A stretch of 64,000 bases of DNA from an uncultured SAR86 cluster bacterium (GCA_943789005.1 CALSSL010000001.1:53688-117687), one strand, 5' to 3'. Positions 52,600 to 63,860 are shown, counted from the stretch's first letter. The notes: generated by a model not told the origin, from the letters alone. A program made the numbers and translations.

Positions 52600-53781
52600 T
52601 TATATGCTTAATGAGAATAAATTAAATGACTCATCAACAGCATAAAAGCTTTTACTCCTGCTTATAATCATTTTAATCGGCTTCTTGGATATTTTTTTTC
52701 TGCCAATAGATATTCCATTGAGAGGGTCAATTATATGTATATAACCTTCGAAATCTCCAACTATTATACTCCCATCAAATGCTATGGGATTTGATAATTG
52801 TCTATTAAGAAATTCATCTGAAGTCCATGACTCTTGTAATGTTTTAGCATAGTAAGATTTCATATTTGATCCTGACTCAACTAACACGATTAGTCCTTTT
52901 ATTAAAAGTGGTGAATAAAAGGATGAGGCTTCAACCTGCCATACTGATCTTTTTTGAGCAATATCAAATATATTTAAAGCACCCTGATAATTAGTTGTAT
53001 AAACTAGGCCACCTTCAACAATAGGATTTGAATCTGAATCTATTAGATTTTCTAATTCTGAAGTTCCGCCAACATAAGATATAGCTCCATCCCATACCGG
53101 AAATCCTGAATCTAATTCAAATACGGTAAGTCTTCCATTATCAAATGAAACATAAATCTTATCATCATCAATTACTGGGCTGCTATTTCCTCTAATTGTA
53201 AGCGTTGGAAGTTTAGATCTGTATGACCAAACTATTTCTCCAGTATTTCTATCTAAAGCAATTAATTCACCAGAACCTGTCTTTACAATTACAAGTTTTG
53301 TACTTATCACACTAGGAGCTAATACCTCTCCCTTGACATTTACTGACCATAAAATAGATCCATCAGCCTGATTTAAGCTAATAATATTGCCATCTGTATC
53401 TGCTACAACAAGCATACCAAAGCCAGATGCGATTCCAGATGATAGAGAATTAACTTTTTTCTCCCAATTTATTTTTCCTTGGTTTGAGTTAAATGATTTA
53501 ATCTGTCCTGTGGAATCAGCAAAAAAAATGTTATCAGCACTAAATGCAGGTACAAAATTACCAAGATAGTTTTCTCCTGAAAAAGATAAGTCCCAGTTAA
53601 TTTTTATGCTTTTTATACTTGATATATTTTGTAAAGGTCTAGGCTCATCTGAATCAAAATTATCATTATCCCAAAATTTTAATGAACTCAAAGAAGAGCA
53701 AGAAGTTAGAAATACTACCAAAAAAGGAATCACAAAGAATCTTGTAGTTTGTTTTGAAGTCATTGAATTGGCTGAAGTCAT
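52600..53781 (-). CDS. bamB: Outer membrane assembly lipoprotein BamB
   Basis: The 393-residue lipoprotein has a lipobox LTSC in VVFLTSCSSLSSL (signal peptidase II substrate). Repeated PQQ-type beta-propeller blades follow, such as GKINWEKKVNS, GSILWSVNVKG, GEIVWSYRSK and RSVWQVEASS. It supports BAM-complex insertion of barrel proteins. Two close start Mets exist; the internal one, MTSKQTTRFF, gives the tidier signal peptide. The der and yfgM neighbours match the usual context. Confidence 0.94.
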   Translation of the reverse strand: MTSANSMTSKQTTRFFVIPFLVVFLTSCSSLSSLKFWDNDNFDSDEPRPLQNISSIKSIKINWDLSFSGENYLGNFVPAFSADNIFFADSTGQIKSFNSNQGKINWEKKVNSLSSGIASGFGMLVVADTDGNIISLNQADGSILWSVNVKGEVLAPSVISTKLVIVKTGSGELIALDRNTGEIVWSYRSKLPTLTIRGNSSPVIDDDKIYVSFDNGRLTVFELDSGFPVWDGAISYVGGTSELENLIDSDSNPIVEGGLVYTTNYQGALNIFDIAQKRSVWQVEASSFYSPLLIKGLIVLVESGSNMKSYYAKTLQESWTSDEFLNRQLSNPIAFDGSIIVGDFEGYIHIIDPLNGISIGRKKISKKPIKMIISRSKSFYAVDESFNLFSLSI

Positions 53782-53782
53782 A

Positions 53783-54424
53783 TTATTTTGATAGATTAGA
53801 GATTTTCATTGAAACAATTGAAGTTGATGCTTCATCTGTATATTTATCTTTTGATAATAAATATTGATCTTTGGCTAAATCAATCTTTTCTTGTTTTGTT
53901 AAAATATCCCCTAATAGCTCATGAATCATTGCTGTTGATGAGGATGAATATTTTTCTAGTAATTTTAGTGCCTCATCATATTTTTCCTCAGCATATAGCA
54001 ATCTAGCTGCATTAACTCTGGCTATTTTATTAAAAAGATCGTTTCCACTATAACCATCTGTTAAATCAATTAGCGTTAAAAATTTATTAAGAGATTCTTT
54101 ATTGAGTCCATTTTTTGCATCTATAGAAGCTTGGTTTAAGAGAGCAAGCTTTGTGTAACCAGTTTTTTTATATGAATTTAATAGCTCATTGAATAACTCT
54201 TTAGAGGTGTTTTGGCCATCTTCAGACTCTATTTCTTGTAAGGTCCATTTGTTATATATTTCTGCAGCCTTCTCATTGTTTGATTTGTTTATCTGACCCA
54301 AGCCAAGGATTAAAATAATAGTTATTAACAAAATCGCTACAATCGCAATAATTGATGTTCTGTATACGTTATAAAAATTAAGCGCTCTTGTTGCAAATTT
54401 ATTATTTTCGAAAATTTCATTCAT
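53783..54424 (-). CDS. yfgM: YfgM-like TPR membrane protein (ancillary SecYEG subunit)
   Basis: The 213-residue protein has one N-terminal membrane helix (about residues 18-41) preceded by charged residues. The periplasmic helical repeats are TPR-like (LNQASIDAKNGLNKESLNKFLTLID, AARLLYAEEKYDEALKLLEKY). This is the YfgM/tetratricopeptide-like family, proposed to link SecYEG to periplasmic chaperones. Its position between hisS and bamB is the standard one. The name rests on context plus layout. Confidence 0.85.
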   Translation of the reverse strand: MNEIFENNKFATRALNFYNVYRTSIIAIVAILLITIILILGLGQINKSNNEKAAEIYNKWTLQEIESEDGQNTSKELFNELLNSYKKTGYTKLALLNQASIDAKNGLNKESLNKFLTLIDLTDGYSGNDLFNKIARVNAARLLYAEEKYDEALKLLEKYSSSSTAMIHELLGDILTKQEKIDLAKDQYLLSKDKYTDEASTSIVSMKISNLSK

Positions 54425-54438
54425 ATTTTTTTCCTTTT

Positions 54439-55716
54439 TTATATAGATTTAAAAAAACTATACAAGTCATCAAGTGAGACAGTTACTTGTTCTTCAAGTT
54501 CATTCTTTAAAGGTTTTATAACTGCTGTATTATTTTTTAGCTCTTCTTCTCCAATTATAATTGCATAATCCGAATTATTTTTATTAGCTTTTCTTAACTT
54601 TGCCTTTAAGCTACCGTCTGATAAATGGATATCTAAAATAATATCCTTATTTAAAGATCTAAGTTGGTGCGCTATTTTATATGCTTTTGGCTCTAAATTA
54701 CTAGTTACAATCAGAAATGATACGACTTTTACTGAATCATCTTTTAACGCTATTAATTCTGCAAATCTTTCTAGTCCAATTGCCATCCCAATTGATGGCA
54801 AATCTTTTCCACCGAGTTTTGCACAAAGTTGATCATATCTCCCTCCACCTAGAAAAGAATCTTGTGCCCCAAGATCTGACGAAACTGCTTCAAAAACAAA
54901 ACCAGAATAATAATCAAGACCTCTAACTAGAGAGTAATCAATTTCTATATTACAGATATCAGAAAAATATTTTTGGATTGAATTTAATAAATCTATAGCA
55001 GAAGAATCTATAAATTCATTTATTGATGGGGCGTCTCTTAAAATATTTTGAGTTTCATTGTTTTTACTATCTAGAACTCGCAATGGATTTTTTTCTAGTC
55101 TCTGAAGATCTTTTTCATCTAGAAATTCTTTAAATGGTTCCAAGAATTTTACCAAGGCATTACAAAATAATTCTTTATTTTTTTGAGTGCCTAAATGATT
55201 AATTTTAATAGTGCAGTTTTGTAATTTAAATTCACTTATGATTGAGCATACTATTGAAATCATCTCAAATTCAGGCATTCCCTCAGGGATGCCAAGAATC
55301 TCAACTCCAGCTTGATTGAATTGTCTGTAGCGTCCTTTTTGCGGCCTTTCATATCTCCACATTGGACCCATATACCATAATTTATGATTTGTTTGATCTA
55401 ATTTTTTTTCTATGATTGCTCTAATAACACTTGCCGTACCCTCTGGCCTTAGCGCTATGCCTTTATCATTTCTATCATTAAAAGAATATATTTCTTTATT
55501 AACAATATCTGATGCTCCACCTACTGATCTTATAAATAAATTAATATCTTCTAATATAGGCGTTCTTATCTCATTAAGTTTATAACTTATGAAAATATCT
55601 TTTATTTTCTTTTCTAAGTAAAATAACTTAGCAGATAAATTTGTCTTATCTCCATCATCATATAAGTCTAGCATTCCTGTTAATGATTTTATTTTATCCA
55701 CTTTAGCTCCTTGCAA
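54439..55716 (-). CDS. hisS: Histidine-tRNA ligase
   Basis: This 425-residue class II synthetase has motif 2 region [28 protein letters not shown], the histidine-binding [14 protein letters not shown] and motif 3 GIGLERF (here [12 protein letters not shown]). The upstream motif [12 protein letters not shown] is also intact. It overlaps ispG by 14 bases. Confidence 0.97.
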   Translation of the reverse strand: MQGAKVDKIKSLTGMLDLYDDGDKTNLSAKLFYLEKKIKDIFISYKLNEIRTPILEDINLFIRSVGGASDIVNKEIYSFNDRNDKGIALRPEGTASVIRAIIEKKLDQTNHKLWYMGPMWRYERPQKGRYRQFNQAGVEILGIPEGMPEFEMISIVCSIISEFKLQNCTIKINHLGTQKNKELFCNALVKFLEPFKEFLDEKDLQRLEKNPLRVLDSKNNETQNILRDAPSINEFIDSSAIDLLNSIQKYFSDICNIEIDYSLVRGLDYYSGFVFEAVSSDLGAQDSFLGGGRYDQLCAKLGGKDLPSIGMAIGLERFAELIALKDDSVKVVSFLIVTSNLEPKAYKIAHQLRSLNKDIILDIHLSDGSLKAKLRKANKNNSDYAIIIGEEELKNNTAVIKPLKNELEEQVTVSLDDLYSFFKSI

Positions 55717-56803
55717 TAATTTCAGTAGACTTTCTAAGTGATAATTTTTCTCGAACTTTTTCTTCTATTTCTTGAACAAGATTTTCACTACTAATTTTTT
55801 TATTTGGTACTCCATCAACATATAGTAAATTGCTTGGACTGGCTCCTGTGAGTCCTATTTCAGCTGCTTTACTTTCACCTGGACCATTGACATAACAGCC
55901 TATTACTGCAACTTCTATATCATCTGAAATATCCTCTAATCTTGTTTCTAATTCATTCACCACTTCTATAACATTGAAGTTTTGTCTTGAACAACTTGGG
56001 CAAGCTATAATTTTAACCCCTCTGCTTCGTATATTTAGACTTTTTAATATATCCCAGCCAACTTTTATCTCATCGACTGGATCTGAGGCAAGAGAAATTC
56101 TAATAGTATCTCCTATACCTTCTGATAAAAGCATTCCAACTCCAATTGAAGACTTAACAGTTCCAGCTCTATAACTTCCCGCTTCTGTGATTCCTAGATG
56201 AAGCGGTTGATTAATTAGCTTTGATATTTTCCTATATGCCTCTACTGTCATTTCTATATTTGAAGCTTTTAAGCTCATTTTATAGTTAGTAAAATTGAAT
56301 CTATCTAATATATCCACATGTCTCAAAGCAGACTCAACCAGAGCATCTGCATTAGGTTCTCCATATTTCTTCTGTAAATCTTTTTCAAGCGAGCCCGCAT
56401 TAACCCCGACTCTTATTGGAACATTATTATGCTCTGCTGCTGCGATAACTTCTTTTATTTTTGACTCTTTTCCAATATTTCCAGGATTAATTCTTAAACA
56501 ATCAGCAGAATCAGCAACTTCCAAAGCAATTTTGTAATCAAAATGAATGTCTGCAACTAATGGAATAGAAACTGCTTTTTTAATCTCTTTAAAGGCTTTT
56601 GCCTCCTCAAATCCAGGAACTGAAACCCTAACAATATCTGCTCCTGCAGCTTCTAAATCATTTATTTGTTTAACTGTTGAAATAACATCAGATGTATTTG
56701 TATTTGTCATTGACTGAACTGATATTGGATTAGAGCCACCAACTTTGACGTTACCAACACTAATAACCGTAGTGTTTTTTCTTTTTATCCAATTACTCAT
56801 CAT
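55703..56803 (-). CDS. ispG: 4-hydroxy-3-methylbut-2-en-1-yl diphosphate synthase (flavodoxin)
   Basis: This is a MEP-pathway [4Fe-4S] enzyme. The 366-residue protein has [20 protein letters not shown] at the N-terminus, [11 protein letters not shown], and the cluster cysteines in ACPSCSRQ and [10 protein letters not shown]. It is the single-length bacterial form. IspH, the next enzyme, lies about 26 kb away in the same window. Confidence 0.97.
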   Translation of the reverse strand: MMSNWIKRKNTTVISVGNVKVGGSNPISVQSMTNTNTSDVISTVKQINDLEAAGADIVRVSVPGFEEAKAFKEIKKAVSIPLVADIHFDYKIALEVADSADCLRINPGNIGKESKIKEVIAAAEHNNVPIRVGVNAGSLEKDLQKKYGEPNADALVESALRHVDILDRFNFTNYKMSLKASNIEMTVEAYRKISKLINQPLHLGITEAGSYRAGTVKSSIGVGMLLSEGIGDTIRISLASDPVDEIKVGWDILKSLNIRSRGVKIIACPSCSRQNFNVIEVVNELETRLEDISDDIEVAVIGCYVNGPGESKAAEIGLTGASPSNLLYVDGVPNKKISSENLVQEIEEKVREKLSLRKSTEIIARS

Positions 56804-57593
56804 TAAATGTAATAGTGTTTACTCTAAGTCTATTAGCATTGGTAATAAAATCAATGCTATCACCATTATATGTACCCTCTACATTGTCAGCATCTCCTAC
56901 AACAACTTTAAAAGGTTTTTTAATATCTAATATATAGACATCACCTTGTTGAAATAGTTGATTTGCTATTAGCTCATTCCTAGAATATATTTCAATCCAA
57001 CACTGATCAAAAAAATTCAATCTTAATTTATTGTCCACCATTAAATTAGATGCTTCATTTTCAATATTAGCCTTATTTTCTTCGTAAAAATCTTCTTCAA
57101 AAACAAGTGGCTGGTCTTTCTCAGCAATATTATTACTGATTTCTTGAGCTATAAATTGATCGTTTTGTGAATTGCTTACTGAATTATTTTTTGAATTTGT
57201 AGAGGAGTCATTATTAAAAATAGCATTATAAGAACTAAATGATACAAAAATAATAAATATTATGATCAAGGCTTTTTTAAAAAAGGGTATTAATGATCTA
57301 TTAATTTTTGTTATAGATTTTTCAATGATTTCTACTTTTCTATTATCTTCATTATAAATTGATGGGAAATCACAATTTATAGATAAAAAATCCTGATATT
57401 TTATAAAATATGCTCTAGCAAAACCTTCGCTAGGAAAAGAGGAATAGTTACCAGATTCAATAGCTTGAATATATTTTATATTCATCACCAAAGCATGAGC
57501 AACTTCATTTTTGCTTAAACCAATGTCATTTCTAGCATCTTTAAAAATTTTTCCGACTTTTGCTGAATTTGCTGATTTAAGTTCAGTTGTCAT
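56793..57593 (-). CDS. rodZ: RodZ-like helix-turn-helix membrane protein
   Basis: The 266-residue protein starts at ATG 57591-57593 (overlapping the rlmN stop as ATGA). The open frame reaches 24 codons further up into rlmN. It has an N-terminal Cro/XRE-type helix-turn-helix ([50 protein letters not shown]). One membrane helix near residues 108-126 and a periplasmic DUF4115-type domain ending in beta strands follow. RodZ links MreB to the cell wall machinery. The rlmN-rodZ-ispG order is classical. Confidence 0.88.
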   Translation of the reverse strand: MTTELKSANSAKVGKIFKDARNDIGLSKNEVAHALVMNIKYIQAIESGNYSSFPSEGFARAYFIKYQDFLSINCDFPSIYNEDNRKVEIIEKSITKINRSLIPFFKKALIIIFIIFVSFSSYNAIFNNDSSTNSKNNSVSNSQNDQFIAQEISNNIAEKDQPLVFEEDFYEENKANIENEASNLMVDNKLRLNFFDQCWIEIYSRNELIANQLFQQGDVYILDIKKPFKVVVGDADNVEGTYNGDSIDFITNANRLRVNTITFNDE

Positions 57594-58675
57594 GATATTA
57601 ATTGATGAGATATAAGTTTTTTTCCTTTTACTGACTTTGCCAATTTGCCAACTAGTTGGCCGCATGCCCCATCTACAGCATCGCCTCTAGTTACTCTTAG
57701 TGTGGTAATAAAACCTTTATTAATTAGTATTCTTTTAAAGACTTCAATATTTTTATTATTTGATCTTTTATAGTCTGAGCCATCAAATGGATTAAAAGGA
57801 ATTAAGTTAATCTTACATGAAACTTTTGAGAGTAGTTTTGCTAGCTTTTTAGCAAGTTCTTCAGAGTCATTTACTCCATCTATTAATATATATTCAATAG
57901 TAATACTTCTTTTTCCATTATAAAAAGCTAAATATTTATTACATGAATTTATTAATTCGCTAATAGGATATTTTTTATTAATAGGAACTAATTCATCTCT
58001 TAATTCATTTGTAGGTGCATGAAGTGATACTGCAAGTGAGACGTCAACTTCACTAGAAAGTTGATCTATTTGAGGCGTTATTCCAGAAGTGCTAATTGTA
58101 ATTCTTTTTCTAGAAAGACCATAGGCAAGTTGTTCTTTCATTATTTTGGCTGATTCTATTACTGGAAAAAAATTAAGTAGCGGCTCACCCATTCCCATAA
58201 AAACAACATTAGTTATTAAGGGTTGATCTTCGCAATTAAAATTTGCGAGCCAAAGTTGCCCGATTATTTCATCAGCAGTTAGGTTTTTATCAAAGCCCTG
58301 AGCTCCGGTAGCACAAAATGTACATTGAAGAGCGCAGCCAGCTTGAGATGAGATACATAATGTCATTCTTTTCTTCTCTGGTATTCTTACCATCTCAACC
58401 ATTGAACCTGATTCAAGCTTAATCAAATACTTTATCGTCCCTTCAGGTGAGGTATGTTTTTCCTCAATTTTTGGTGGCAATAAAACTGCTACAGATTTAA
58501 GTTTAGACCTTAGCAATTTATTAAAGTCTGACATTTTGTCAAAATCTAAAACCCCTTTTTGATGAACCCATTTAATAAGCTGTTTCGCTCTAAACTTTGG
58601 CTCACCTATTTGTTCAAAGAAAGCTTCTAACGATTGAAGAGAATAACCTAGAAGATTTACCTTTACCTCAAACAA
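57590..58675 (-). CDS. rlmN: Dual-specificity 23S rRNA/tRNA adenine-C2 methyltransferase RlmN
   Basis: This radical SAM methyltransferase modifies A2503 of 23S rRNA and A37 of some tRNAs. The 361-residue protein has the cluster motif GCALQCTFC (Cys114, Cys118, Cys121), and FMGMGEPLLN for SAM binding. The methyl-accepting or resolving cysteine near the end lies in GDAVDGACGQL. The length is normal. It begins 3 bases after ndk. Confidence 0.96.
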   Translation of the reverse strand: MFEVKVNLLGYSLQSLEAFFEQIGEPKFRAKQLIKWVHQKGVLDFDKMSDFNKLLRSKLKSVAVLLPPKIEEKHTSPEGTIKYLIKLESGSMVEMVRIPEKKRMTLCISSQAGCALQCTFCATGAQGFDKNLTADEIIGQLWLANFNCEDQPLITNVVFMGMGEPLLNFFPVIESAKIMKEQLAYGLSRKRITISTSGITPQIDQLSSEVDVSLAVSLHAPTNELRDELVPINKKYPISELINSCNKYLAFYNGKRSITIEYILIDGVNDSEELAKKLAKLLSKVSCKINLIPFNPFDGSDYKRSNNKNIEVFKRILINKGFITTLRVTRGDAVDGACGQLVGKLAKSVKGKKLISHQLIS

Positions 58676-58678
58676 AAT

Positions 58679-59104
58679 TTATTTAGAGACTATTTCTTCA
58701 TCTTTGAAAAAATAATTGATCTCCCTCGCTGCACTTGTTTCAGAATCAGAACCATGAACAGCATTTGCATCAATACTATTGGCAAAGTCTGCTCTAATAG
58801 TTCCAGGAGCAGCTTCTTTAGGGTTCGTATTTCCCATTAATTCTCTATTTTTAATGATAGCTCCATCTCCTTCAAGTACTTGCACAAACACCGGGCCTGA
58901 AGTCATAAATTTTTTTAAATCATTAAAAAATGGTCTGCCTTCATGCTCAGCATAAAACCCTGATGCTATTTCATCATCAAGTTGCATTAATTTACCAGCC
59001 ACTAAATAAAGACCATTTTCTTCAAATCTTGAAATTATTTTTCCAATAATGTTTTTAGAAACTGCATCGGGTTTAATAATAGATAATGTTCGTTCAATTG
59101 CCAT
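58679..59104 (-). CDS. ndk: Nucleoside diphosphate kinase
   Basis: The 141-residue protein starts [18 protein letters not shown] and carries the phosphohistidine His117 in NAVHGSDS. It balances nucleoside triphosphate pools. It is complete, and lies 40 bases after iscX. Confidence 0.98.
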   Translation of the reverse strand: MAIERTLSIIKPDAVSKNIIGKIISRFEENGLYLVAGKLMQLDDEIASGFYAEHEGRPFFNDLKKFMTSGPVFVQVLEGDGAIIKNRELMGNTNPKEAAPGTIRADFANSIDANAVHGSDSETSAAREINYFFKDEEIVSK

Positions 59105-59144
59105 ATTAGATTCCTTATAAAAAATTTTAAGTATTATATGAGAC

Positions 59145-59348
59145 TTATAGAGATTCTTCTATCCATAACATCTGAATAGCTTCGAGAATCTTTTCATTTG
59201 AACCTTTAGGATCTCCATTAAAATTATCTAGTTCACAAATTTTTTTATGCAGATCTGGAAAGCTAATCCATTGAGGGTCGATACCAGGAAATTTTTCATA
59301 TAGCTCTATAGCTATGTCATTTGTATTAAGCCAGTCTAAACTATTCAT
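59145..59348 (-). CDS. iscX: Fe-S cluster assembly protein IscX
   Basis: The 67-residue acidic protein shows the IscX pattern: [37 protein letters not shown], then [17 protein letters not shown]. It binds IscS and iron and modulates cluster assembly. It overlaps the fdx stop by one base and ends the isc cluster. Confidence 0.93.
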   Translation of the reverse strand: MNSLDWLNTNDIAIELYEKFPGIDPQWISFPDLHKKICELDNFNGDPKGSNEKILEAIQMLWIEESL

Positions 59349-59686
59349 TAGTGATTCTCTGAAACCATGTTTATATTGTATTTAGGTACCTCTATCTCTA
59401 AGTCTTGATCTTTTGGAATAGCTTGACAGCTTAATCTTGATGTTTGCTCTAAGCCCCATGCCTTGTCTAATAAATCTTCTTCTATATCACTAGCCTCATC
59501 AAGACTCTCAAATCCTCTCCTCACAACTATATGACATGTTGTGCATGCTGCCGACATTTCACATGCATGCTCAATCTTCACACCATTTCTTAAGGCAGCT
59601 TCGCATATTGTCTCATTGGGAAGATTTTCAATGACAATACCTTCTGGGCATAACTCGTCATGAGGTAAAATTTTAATTTTACTCAT
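59348..59686 (-). CDS. fdx: [2Fe-2S] ferredoxin of the isc system
   Basis: The 112-residue adrenodoxin-type ferredoxin supplies electrons for cluster assembly. The cluster cysteines are Cys42, Cys48, Cys51 and Cys87 (HACEMSAACTTCH and RLSCQAI), the same spacing as E. coli Fdx. It lies 3 bases after iscA, directly where hscB and hscA usually intervene. Confidence 0.96.
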   Translation of the reverse strand: MSKIKILPHDELCPEGIVIENLPNETICEAALRNGVKIEHACEMSAACTTCHIVVRRGFESLDEASDIEEDLLDKAWGLEQTSRLSCQAIPKDQDLEIEVPKYNINMVSENH

Positions 59687-59689
59687 TGA

Positions 59690-60030
59690 TTATATTGTAA
59701 AGCTTTCACCACAACCACAAACAGCTTTAGCATTTGGATTAATAAATTTAATACCCTGATTTAGTCCATCTTTTTTATAATCTACCAAGCTTCCTTTTAA
59801 AAAATTTAAGCTGTTATGATCAACAAAAATTTTACAGCCATTTTTATTAAAAATTACTCCATTAGTATCAAAATTATCTACATAATCAAAATAATACTCA
59901 TAACCTGAGCAGCCCGCTTTCCTAACACCAATTTTTATTCCTTCACCTTTGCCTCTATTCTCTAAACTGGATGCAAAATGAGCAATGGCTTCATCTGAAA
60001 AATTTAAATCTGATGGCTAAAGATTTCCAT
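59690..60030 (-). CDS. iscA: Iron-sulfur carrier IscA (5' end frameshifted or start unclear)
   Basis: The frame from about 60014 to the stop at 59690 encodes SDLNFSDEAIAHFASSLENRGKG...KIGVRKAGCSGYEYYF...INPNAKAVCGCGESFTI. The three conserved cysteines are in AGCSGY and CGCGES, clearly IscA. No ATG, GTG or TTG lies at the start of this frame, and a stop precedes it at 60017-60019. The only nearby ATG (60028-60030, MEIFSHQI) is in another frame. Two added bases near 60010-60022 would join them and give 112 residues. It sits between iscU and fdx. Confidence 0.85.
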
Positions 60031-60035
60031 ACTTT

Positions 60036-60440
60036 TTACTGCTTAGATTCGTAATCTTCAATAGCTTGTTTAATTGAATCTTCAGCTAAAACTGAACAAT
60101 GTATTTTTATTGGGGGCAGCTCTAGTGCTTCAACAATCTCTTTATTTTTTATTTCTTTGGCTTCTTCTAATGTTTTGCCAATAAGCATTTCAACAAGCTC
60201 ACTTGATGAGGCTATAGCAGAACCACAACCATATGTTTTAAATTTAACGTCTTTAATAACATGGGTATTGCCTGAAGGCTCGCATTTGATTTGTAATTTC
60301 ATAACATCGCCGCATGCAGGAGCGCCAACCATACCAGTTCCAACGTTTTCCTCTGAAGGATCAAACCTTCCAACATTAAAAGCCTGAGGGTTATTTAAGG
60401 TGTTTTCAAATTTATCTACTACTTTTTTACTATAAGCCAT
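60036..60440 (-). CDS. iscU: Fe-S cluster scaffold IscU
   Basis: The 134-residue scaffold has the three ligand cysteines Cys43 (PACGDVM, with Asp45), Cys72 (GCGSAIASSS) and Cys115 (KIHCSVLAED). The LPPIKIHC motif matches the HscA-binding LPPVK region, although no hscA lies in this cluster. It follows iscS by 15 bases. Confidence 0.98.
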   Translation of the reverse strand: MAYSKKVVDKFENTLNNPQAFNVGRFDPSEENVGTGMVGAPACGDVMKLQIKCEPSGNTHVIKDVKFKTYGCGSAIASSSELVEMLIGKTLEEAKEIKNKEIVEALELPPIKIHCSVLAEDSIKQAIEDYESKQ

Positions 60441-60455
60441 TATTTATCTCCATAT

Positions 60456-61676
60456 TTAGTTTGTATCCCACTTGACTGTATCAAGATCAATTCCGTCTAA
60501 GTGCATCTCCCATAATGGAGATAGCTCCCTTAATCTATCAACTACGTTATGTAAAATTGATAATGTTTGATTTATCTCACTTTCATTTGTAAACCTTCCA
60601 AAAGAAAACCTTATAGAACTATGTGCTAGTTCATCTTTTCTACCTAAAGCTCTTAATACATATGATGGCTCTAAACTTGCTGAGGTGCATGCAGAGCCTG
60701 ATGAAACAGCAATATCTTTAAGACCCATTATAAGAGATTCACCCTCAACAAAATTAAAACTTATATTAAGTATATTAGGTACTTTATTATTTAAATCTCC
60801 ATTTATATATGCATGTTCGATTTTCATAGCTTCTTCAAGGAATTTTTTATGAAATGCATTGACCTTTATATGATCAGCCTTCATTTCTTCTTTGGCAATT
60901 CTAAAAGCTTCACCCATCCCAACAATTTGATGAGGGGCTAATGTTCCTGATCTCATTCCTCTCTCATGGCCGCCTCCATGAATCAAAGCTTCAATTCTCA
61001 CTCTAGGTTTTCGCCTTACAAATAATGCCCCAATACCCTTTGGACCGTATGTTTTATGGGCTGAAAATGACATTAAATCTACTGGCAATGATGACAAATC
61101 AATTTCAACCTTACCAGTGCTTTGCGCTGCATCTACATGAAAAAAAATACCTGCTTCTCTTGTTATTTCTCCAATCGCAGTTAGATCATTTAGCGTACCT
61201 AATTCATTATTGATATGCATTAGTGAAACTAAGATTGTATTTTCTTGTATAGCTTCTTTTACTTGTTTTGGATGAATAATTCCACCCTCATCAGGTTCTA
61301 AGTATGTGACTTCAAAACCTTCTCTCTCAAGTTGTCTGCAAGGATCAAGAACTGCTTTATGTTCAATTTTTGATGTAATTATATGATTGCCTTTAGATTT
61401 ATAAAATCTTGCAACACCTTTAACAGCGAGATTATCAGCTTCAGTAGCTCCTGAAGTCCAAACAATCTCTCTTGGGTCACAATTAACTAAGTTTGCAACA
61501 TGAGATCTAGCTTCTTCAACAGCATCATCAGCTTTCCAACCGTATCTATGTGAACGAGAAGCTGGATTACCAAACTCTCCGTCAGGAGTTAGATATTGCA
61601 TCATTTTAGATGCAACTCTTGGATCAACCGGAGTTGTAGATGCATAATCTAGATATATTGTTGATTTGATAGTCAT
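60456..61676 (-). CDS. iscS: Cysteine desulfurase IscS
   Basis: This 406-residue PLP enzyme takes sulfur from cysteine. The PLP lysine is in [12 protein letters not shown], and the catalytic Cys lies in the mobile loop [17 protein letters not shown]. The N-terminus is [15 protein letters not shown]. The start overlaps the iscR stop by 4 bases. Its sulfur also feeds tRNA thiolation. Confidence 0.98.
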   Translation of the reverse strand: MTIKSTIYLDYASTTPVDPRVASKMMQYLTPDGEFGNPASRSHRYGWKADDAVEEARSHVANLVNCDPREIVWTSGATEADNLAVKGVARFYKSKGNHIITSKIEHKAVLDPCRQLEREGFEVTYLEPDEGGIIHPKQVKEAIQENTILVSLMHINNELGTLNDLTAIGEITREAGIFFHVDAAQSTGKVEIDLSSLPVDLMSFSAHKTYGPKGIGALFVRRKPRVRIEALIHGGGHERGMRSGTLAPHQIVGMGEAFRIAKEEMKADHIKVNAFHKKFLEEAMKIEHAYINGDLNNKVPNILNISFNFVEGESLIMGLKDIAVSSGSACTSASLEPSYVLRALGRKDELAHSSIRFSFGRFTNESEINQTLSILHNVVDRLRELSPLWEMHLDGIDLDTVKWDTN

Positions 61677-62107
61677 ATTATTTCTCTTAACTTTATATAT
61701 GGGGTTTTGTTTGATTCTACAAGGTGATTAATTGTTATTTTACTCAAGTAATTGTCTACAACCTGATTTAATTCATGCCAAAGGTTGTGCGTATTACATT
61801 TTTTGCCATCTTTACAGGTATTTGAACCATTGCAATTTGTTGCATCCAAATCTTCTTCAACAGCATTCATAATTTCTCGTATTGAAACAGAAGATGGGTT
61901 TCTTGCATAAGTATAGCCGCCATTTCTACCTCTTGAGCTTTGAACTATTCCTGCTATTCTTAGCTTTCTAAATATCTGTTCAAGATAACTTAGTTCAATA
62001 TTTTGGCTTGTTGATATATCAGATAGTGCAACTGGACCAGACGTTTCAAGAAGATGAAGCTCAGCTAGAGCACTAACAGCGTACTTACTTTTAGTTGTTA
62101 ATTTCAC
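61673..62107 (-). CDS. iscR: Fe-S cluster-sensing regulator IscR
   Basis: The 144-residue Rrf2-family winged-helix repressor starts [20 protein letters not shown]. The [2Fe-2S] ligands Cys92, Cys98, Cys104 and His107 ([19 protein letters not shown]) fall at the same numbering as in E. coli. It should repress the isc genes when clusters are plentiful. The spacer to purC is only 26 bases, so an IscR-controlled promoter must lie inside or before purC (inference). Confidence 0.97.
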   Translation of the reverse strand: MKLTTKSKYAVSALAELHLLETSGPVALSDISTSQNIELSYLEQIFRKLRIAGIVQSSRGRNGGYTYARNPSSVSIREIMNAVEEDLDATNCNGSNTCKDGKKCNTHNLWHELNQVVDNYLSKITINHLVESNKTPYIKLREII

Positions 62108-62133
62108 GCATGAATTATAAATACCTGACTGAT

Positions 62134-62856
62134 TTAGTCAACTATTATATTCATACCCAATCTATCAGCAACTTGATGATATGATTCAACCACATCACCC
62201 AGTCCTTGCCTAAATCTATCTTTGTCCATTTTTTTAAGAGTCTTTGAATCCCACAATCTACAACCATCAGGTGTAAATTCATCAGCTAATAGAATCTTTC
62301 CTTTGCTAGAAACACCAAACTCAACCTTAAAATCAACTAAAATTAAACCTGAATTAATAAATAATTCTGAAAGTATGATGTTGACTTTATAAGTGAGTGC
62401 TTTCATTTCATCTATTTGTTCTTTTGTTGCCCAACCAAATGAAATTATATGCTCGTCATTAATAAGAGGATCTCCCAAATCATCATCTTTTAGAAAGAAT
62501 TCAAATAAAGGACTCTGAAGTATCAAACCATCTTCTGTCCCCAATCTTCTACAAATTGATCCAGAAGCTCTATTTCTTATAACGCATTCAATTGGAAACA
62601 TCTTTAAATTCCAAACCAGTGAGTCATTATTGTTAATAGTTTCTATATGATGTGTTTCAACACCATTCTTCTCTAAATGGTCCATTATAAATGCATTAAA
62701 CTGGTTATTTACTGCACCCTTTCCCAGTAAAGCTTCTTTCTTTTTTCCATCAAAGGCAGAAGTGTCATCGCTGAAATGCATTATTAATCTATCATCATCA
62801 GATGTGGTAAAAAGTGATTTTGCTTTACCTTTAGTTAATTCTTTAATTTTTTCCAT
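62134..62856 (-). CDS. purC: Phosphoribosylaminoimidazole-succinocarboxamide synthase
   Basis: The 240-residue SAICAR synthetase of purine synthesis has [27 protein letters not shown] at the N-terminus, the signature [18 protein letters not shown] and DFKVEFG...[15 protein letters not shown]. It follows bamC by 8 bases, the usual bamC-purC neighbourhood. Confidence 0.97.
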   Translation of the reverse strand: MEKIKELTKGKAKSLFTTSDDDRLIMHFSDDTSAFDGKKKEALLGKGAVNNQFNAFIMDHLEKNGVETHHIETINNNDSLVWNLKMFPIECVIRNRASGSICRRLGTEDGLILQSPLFEFFLKDDDLGDPLINDEHIISFGWATKEQIDEMKALTYKVNIILSELFINSGLILVDFKVEFGVSSKGKILLADEFTPDGCRLWDSKTLKKMDKDRFRQGLGDVVESYHQVADRLGMNIIVD

Positions 62857-62864
62857 ATTTAACC

Positions 62865-63860
62865 TTAACTTAATGATTCATTTATTTTAGATATTAGCTT
62901 TTCAGCCTCTTCAATTTTACCATCTTTTGAATATGCTCTAACATATGTTTTATTGTTTTTTTCTGTGATTTTTACTTCAAATTGAGCACCTTCAAAATTA
63001 ACTTTTTTATTTTCACTACTCCTGCCAATGTTTAAGAATGAAAAGATGCCATCATCACTTAAAATACCATCATTTTTTTCATCATAACTAACGTAAAAAA
63101 TACCATTACTTCTATCTTTGTCATTGGTAAAAATTTCAGATGCTTCCATGGCTTTTGTAACTGATGACCAGGCTCTATCAAAATTTAAACTAAGCTCGAT
63201 TGTTGTTTGTCCATTTTCAACAAAAATTTTAGCTTTCTTCATTTCATTAAGATTTTGAGCTGCCAGTGAAGTGCCAGAAAATTGACTAACAGATTCAGCA
63301 AAATAGTTCACCAAATTGCTAAGCTCATCTTGAATTAATTCGGGATTACTCATTATTTCATTTGATGTTCTATCAATCTGCTTTAAAAATATTTCTGTTG
63401 AAGCCTCTTTAATTCCATGTTCAATCTTCATCTCTAGTACAGATATTTCATCAAATTTAATAAGTATTTCTCCTGTTAGCGGATTAGCATCTATGGTCTC
63501 ATATGAAGAGGTATCCCAGTAACTTTTTGATATTGGCCATGATGTCGATGGTAGAGCTTCTACATAAATCCACATTAATTCACCTAATCTTCTTAACTGA
63601 ACAGAGCTATTGCCAGAGGTTGCAAAGATTTGTCGTGGTTTTGGAACACCTTGAGTATTAATAGAGTCTTCTAACTCAGTAACAGGATAATGATTCTCAA
63701 TTGAAGATAATTTTAGATCATCTGGAAGGCGAATATCTTCTTCTACTTTTTCTTTTAAAAAATCTTCCTTAGTTGAAGGAAAATAACCATCAGGGCCTCC
63801 AATGAAAGAGCAAGATGTTGTAAGTAAAAGTAAGTTAATTGTTAGTAATTTTTTTATCAT
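62865..63860 (-). CDS. bamC: Outer membrane assembly lipoprotein BamC
   Basis: The 331-residue lipoprotein has its lipobox LTTSC at residues 13-17 (lipidated Cys17). An unstructured Pro/Asp-rich segment ([17 protein letters not shown]) follows, which in BamC contacts BamD, then two helix-grip domains. Length and dapA-bamC-purC context fit the NlpB/DapX family. The start overlaps the dapA stop (ATGA). Confidence 0.9.
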   Translation of the reverse strand: MIKKLLTINLLLLTTSCSFIGGPDGYFPSTKEDFLKEKVEEDIRLPDDLKLSSIENHYPVTELEDSINTQGVPKPRQIFATSGNSSVQLRRLGELMWIYVEALPSTSWPISKSYWDTSSYETIDANPLTGEILIKFDEISVLEMKIEHGIKEASTEIFLKQIDRTSNEIMSNPELIQDELSNLVNYFAESVSQFSGTSLAAQNLNEMKKAKIFVENGQTTIELSLNFDRAWSSVTKAMEASEIFTNDKDRSNGIFYVSYDEKNDGILSDDGIFSFLNIGRSSENKKVNFEGAQFEVKITEKNNKTYVRAYSKDGKIEEAEKLISKINESLS

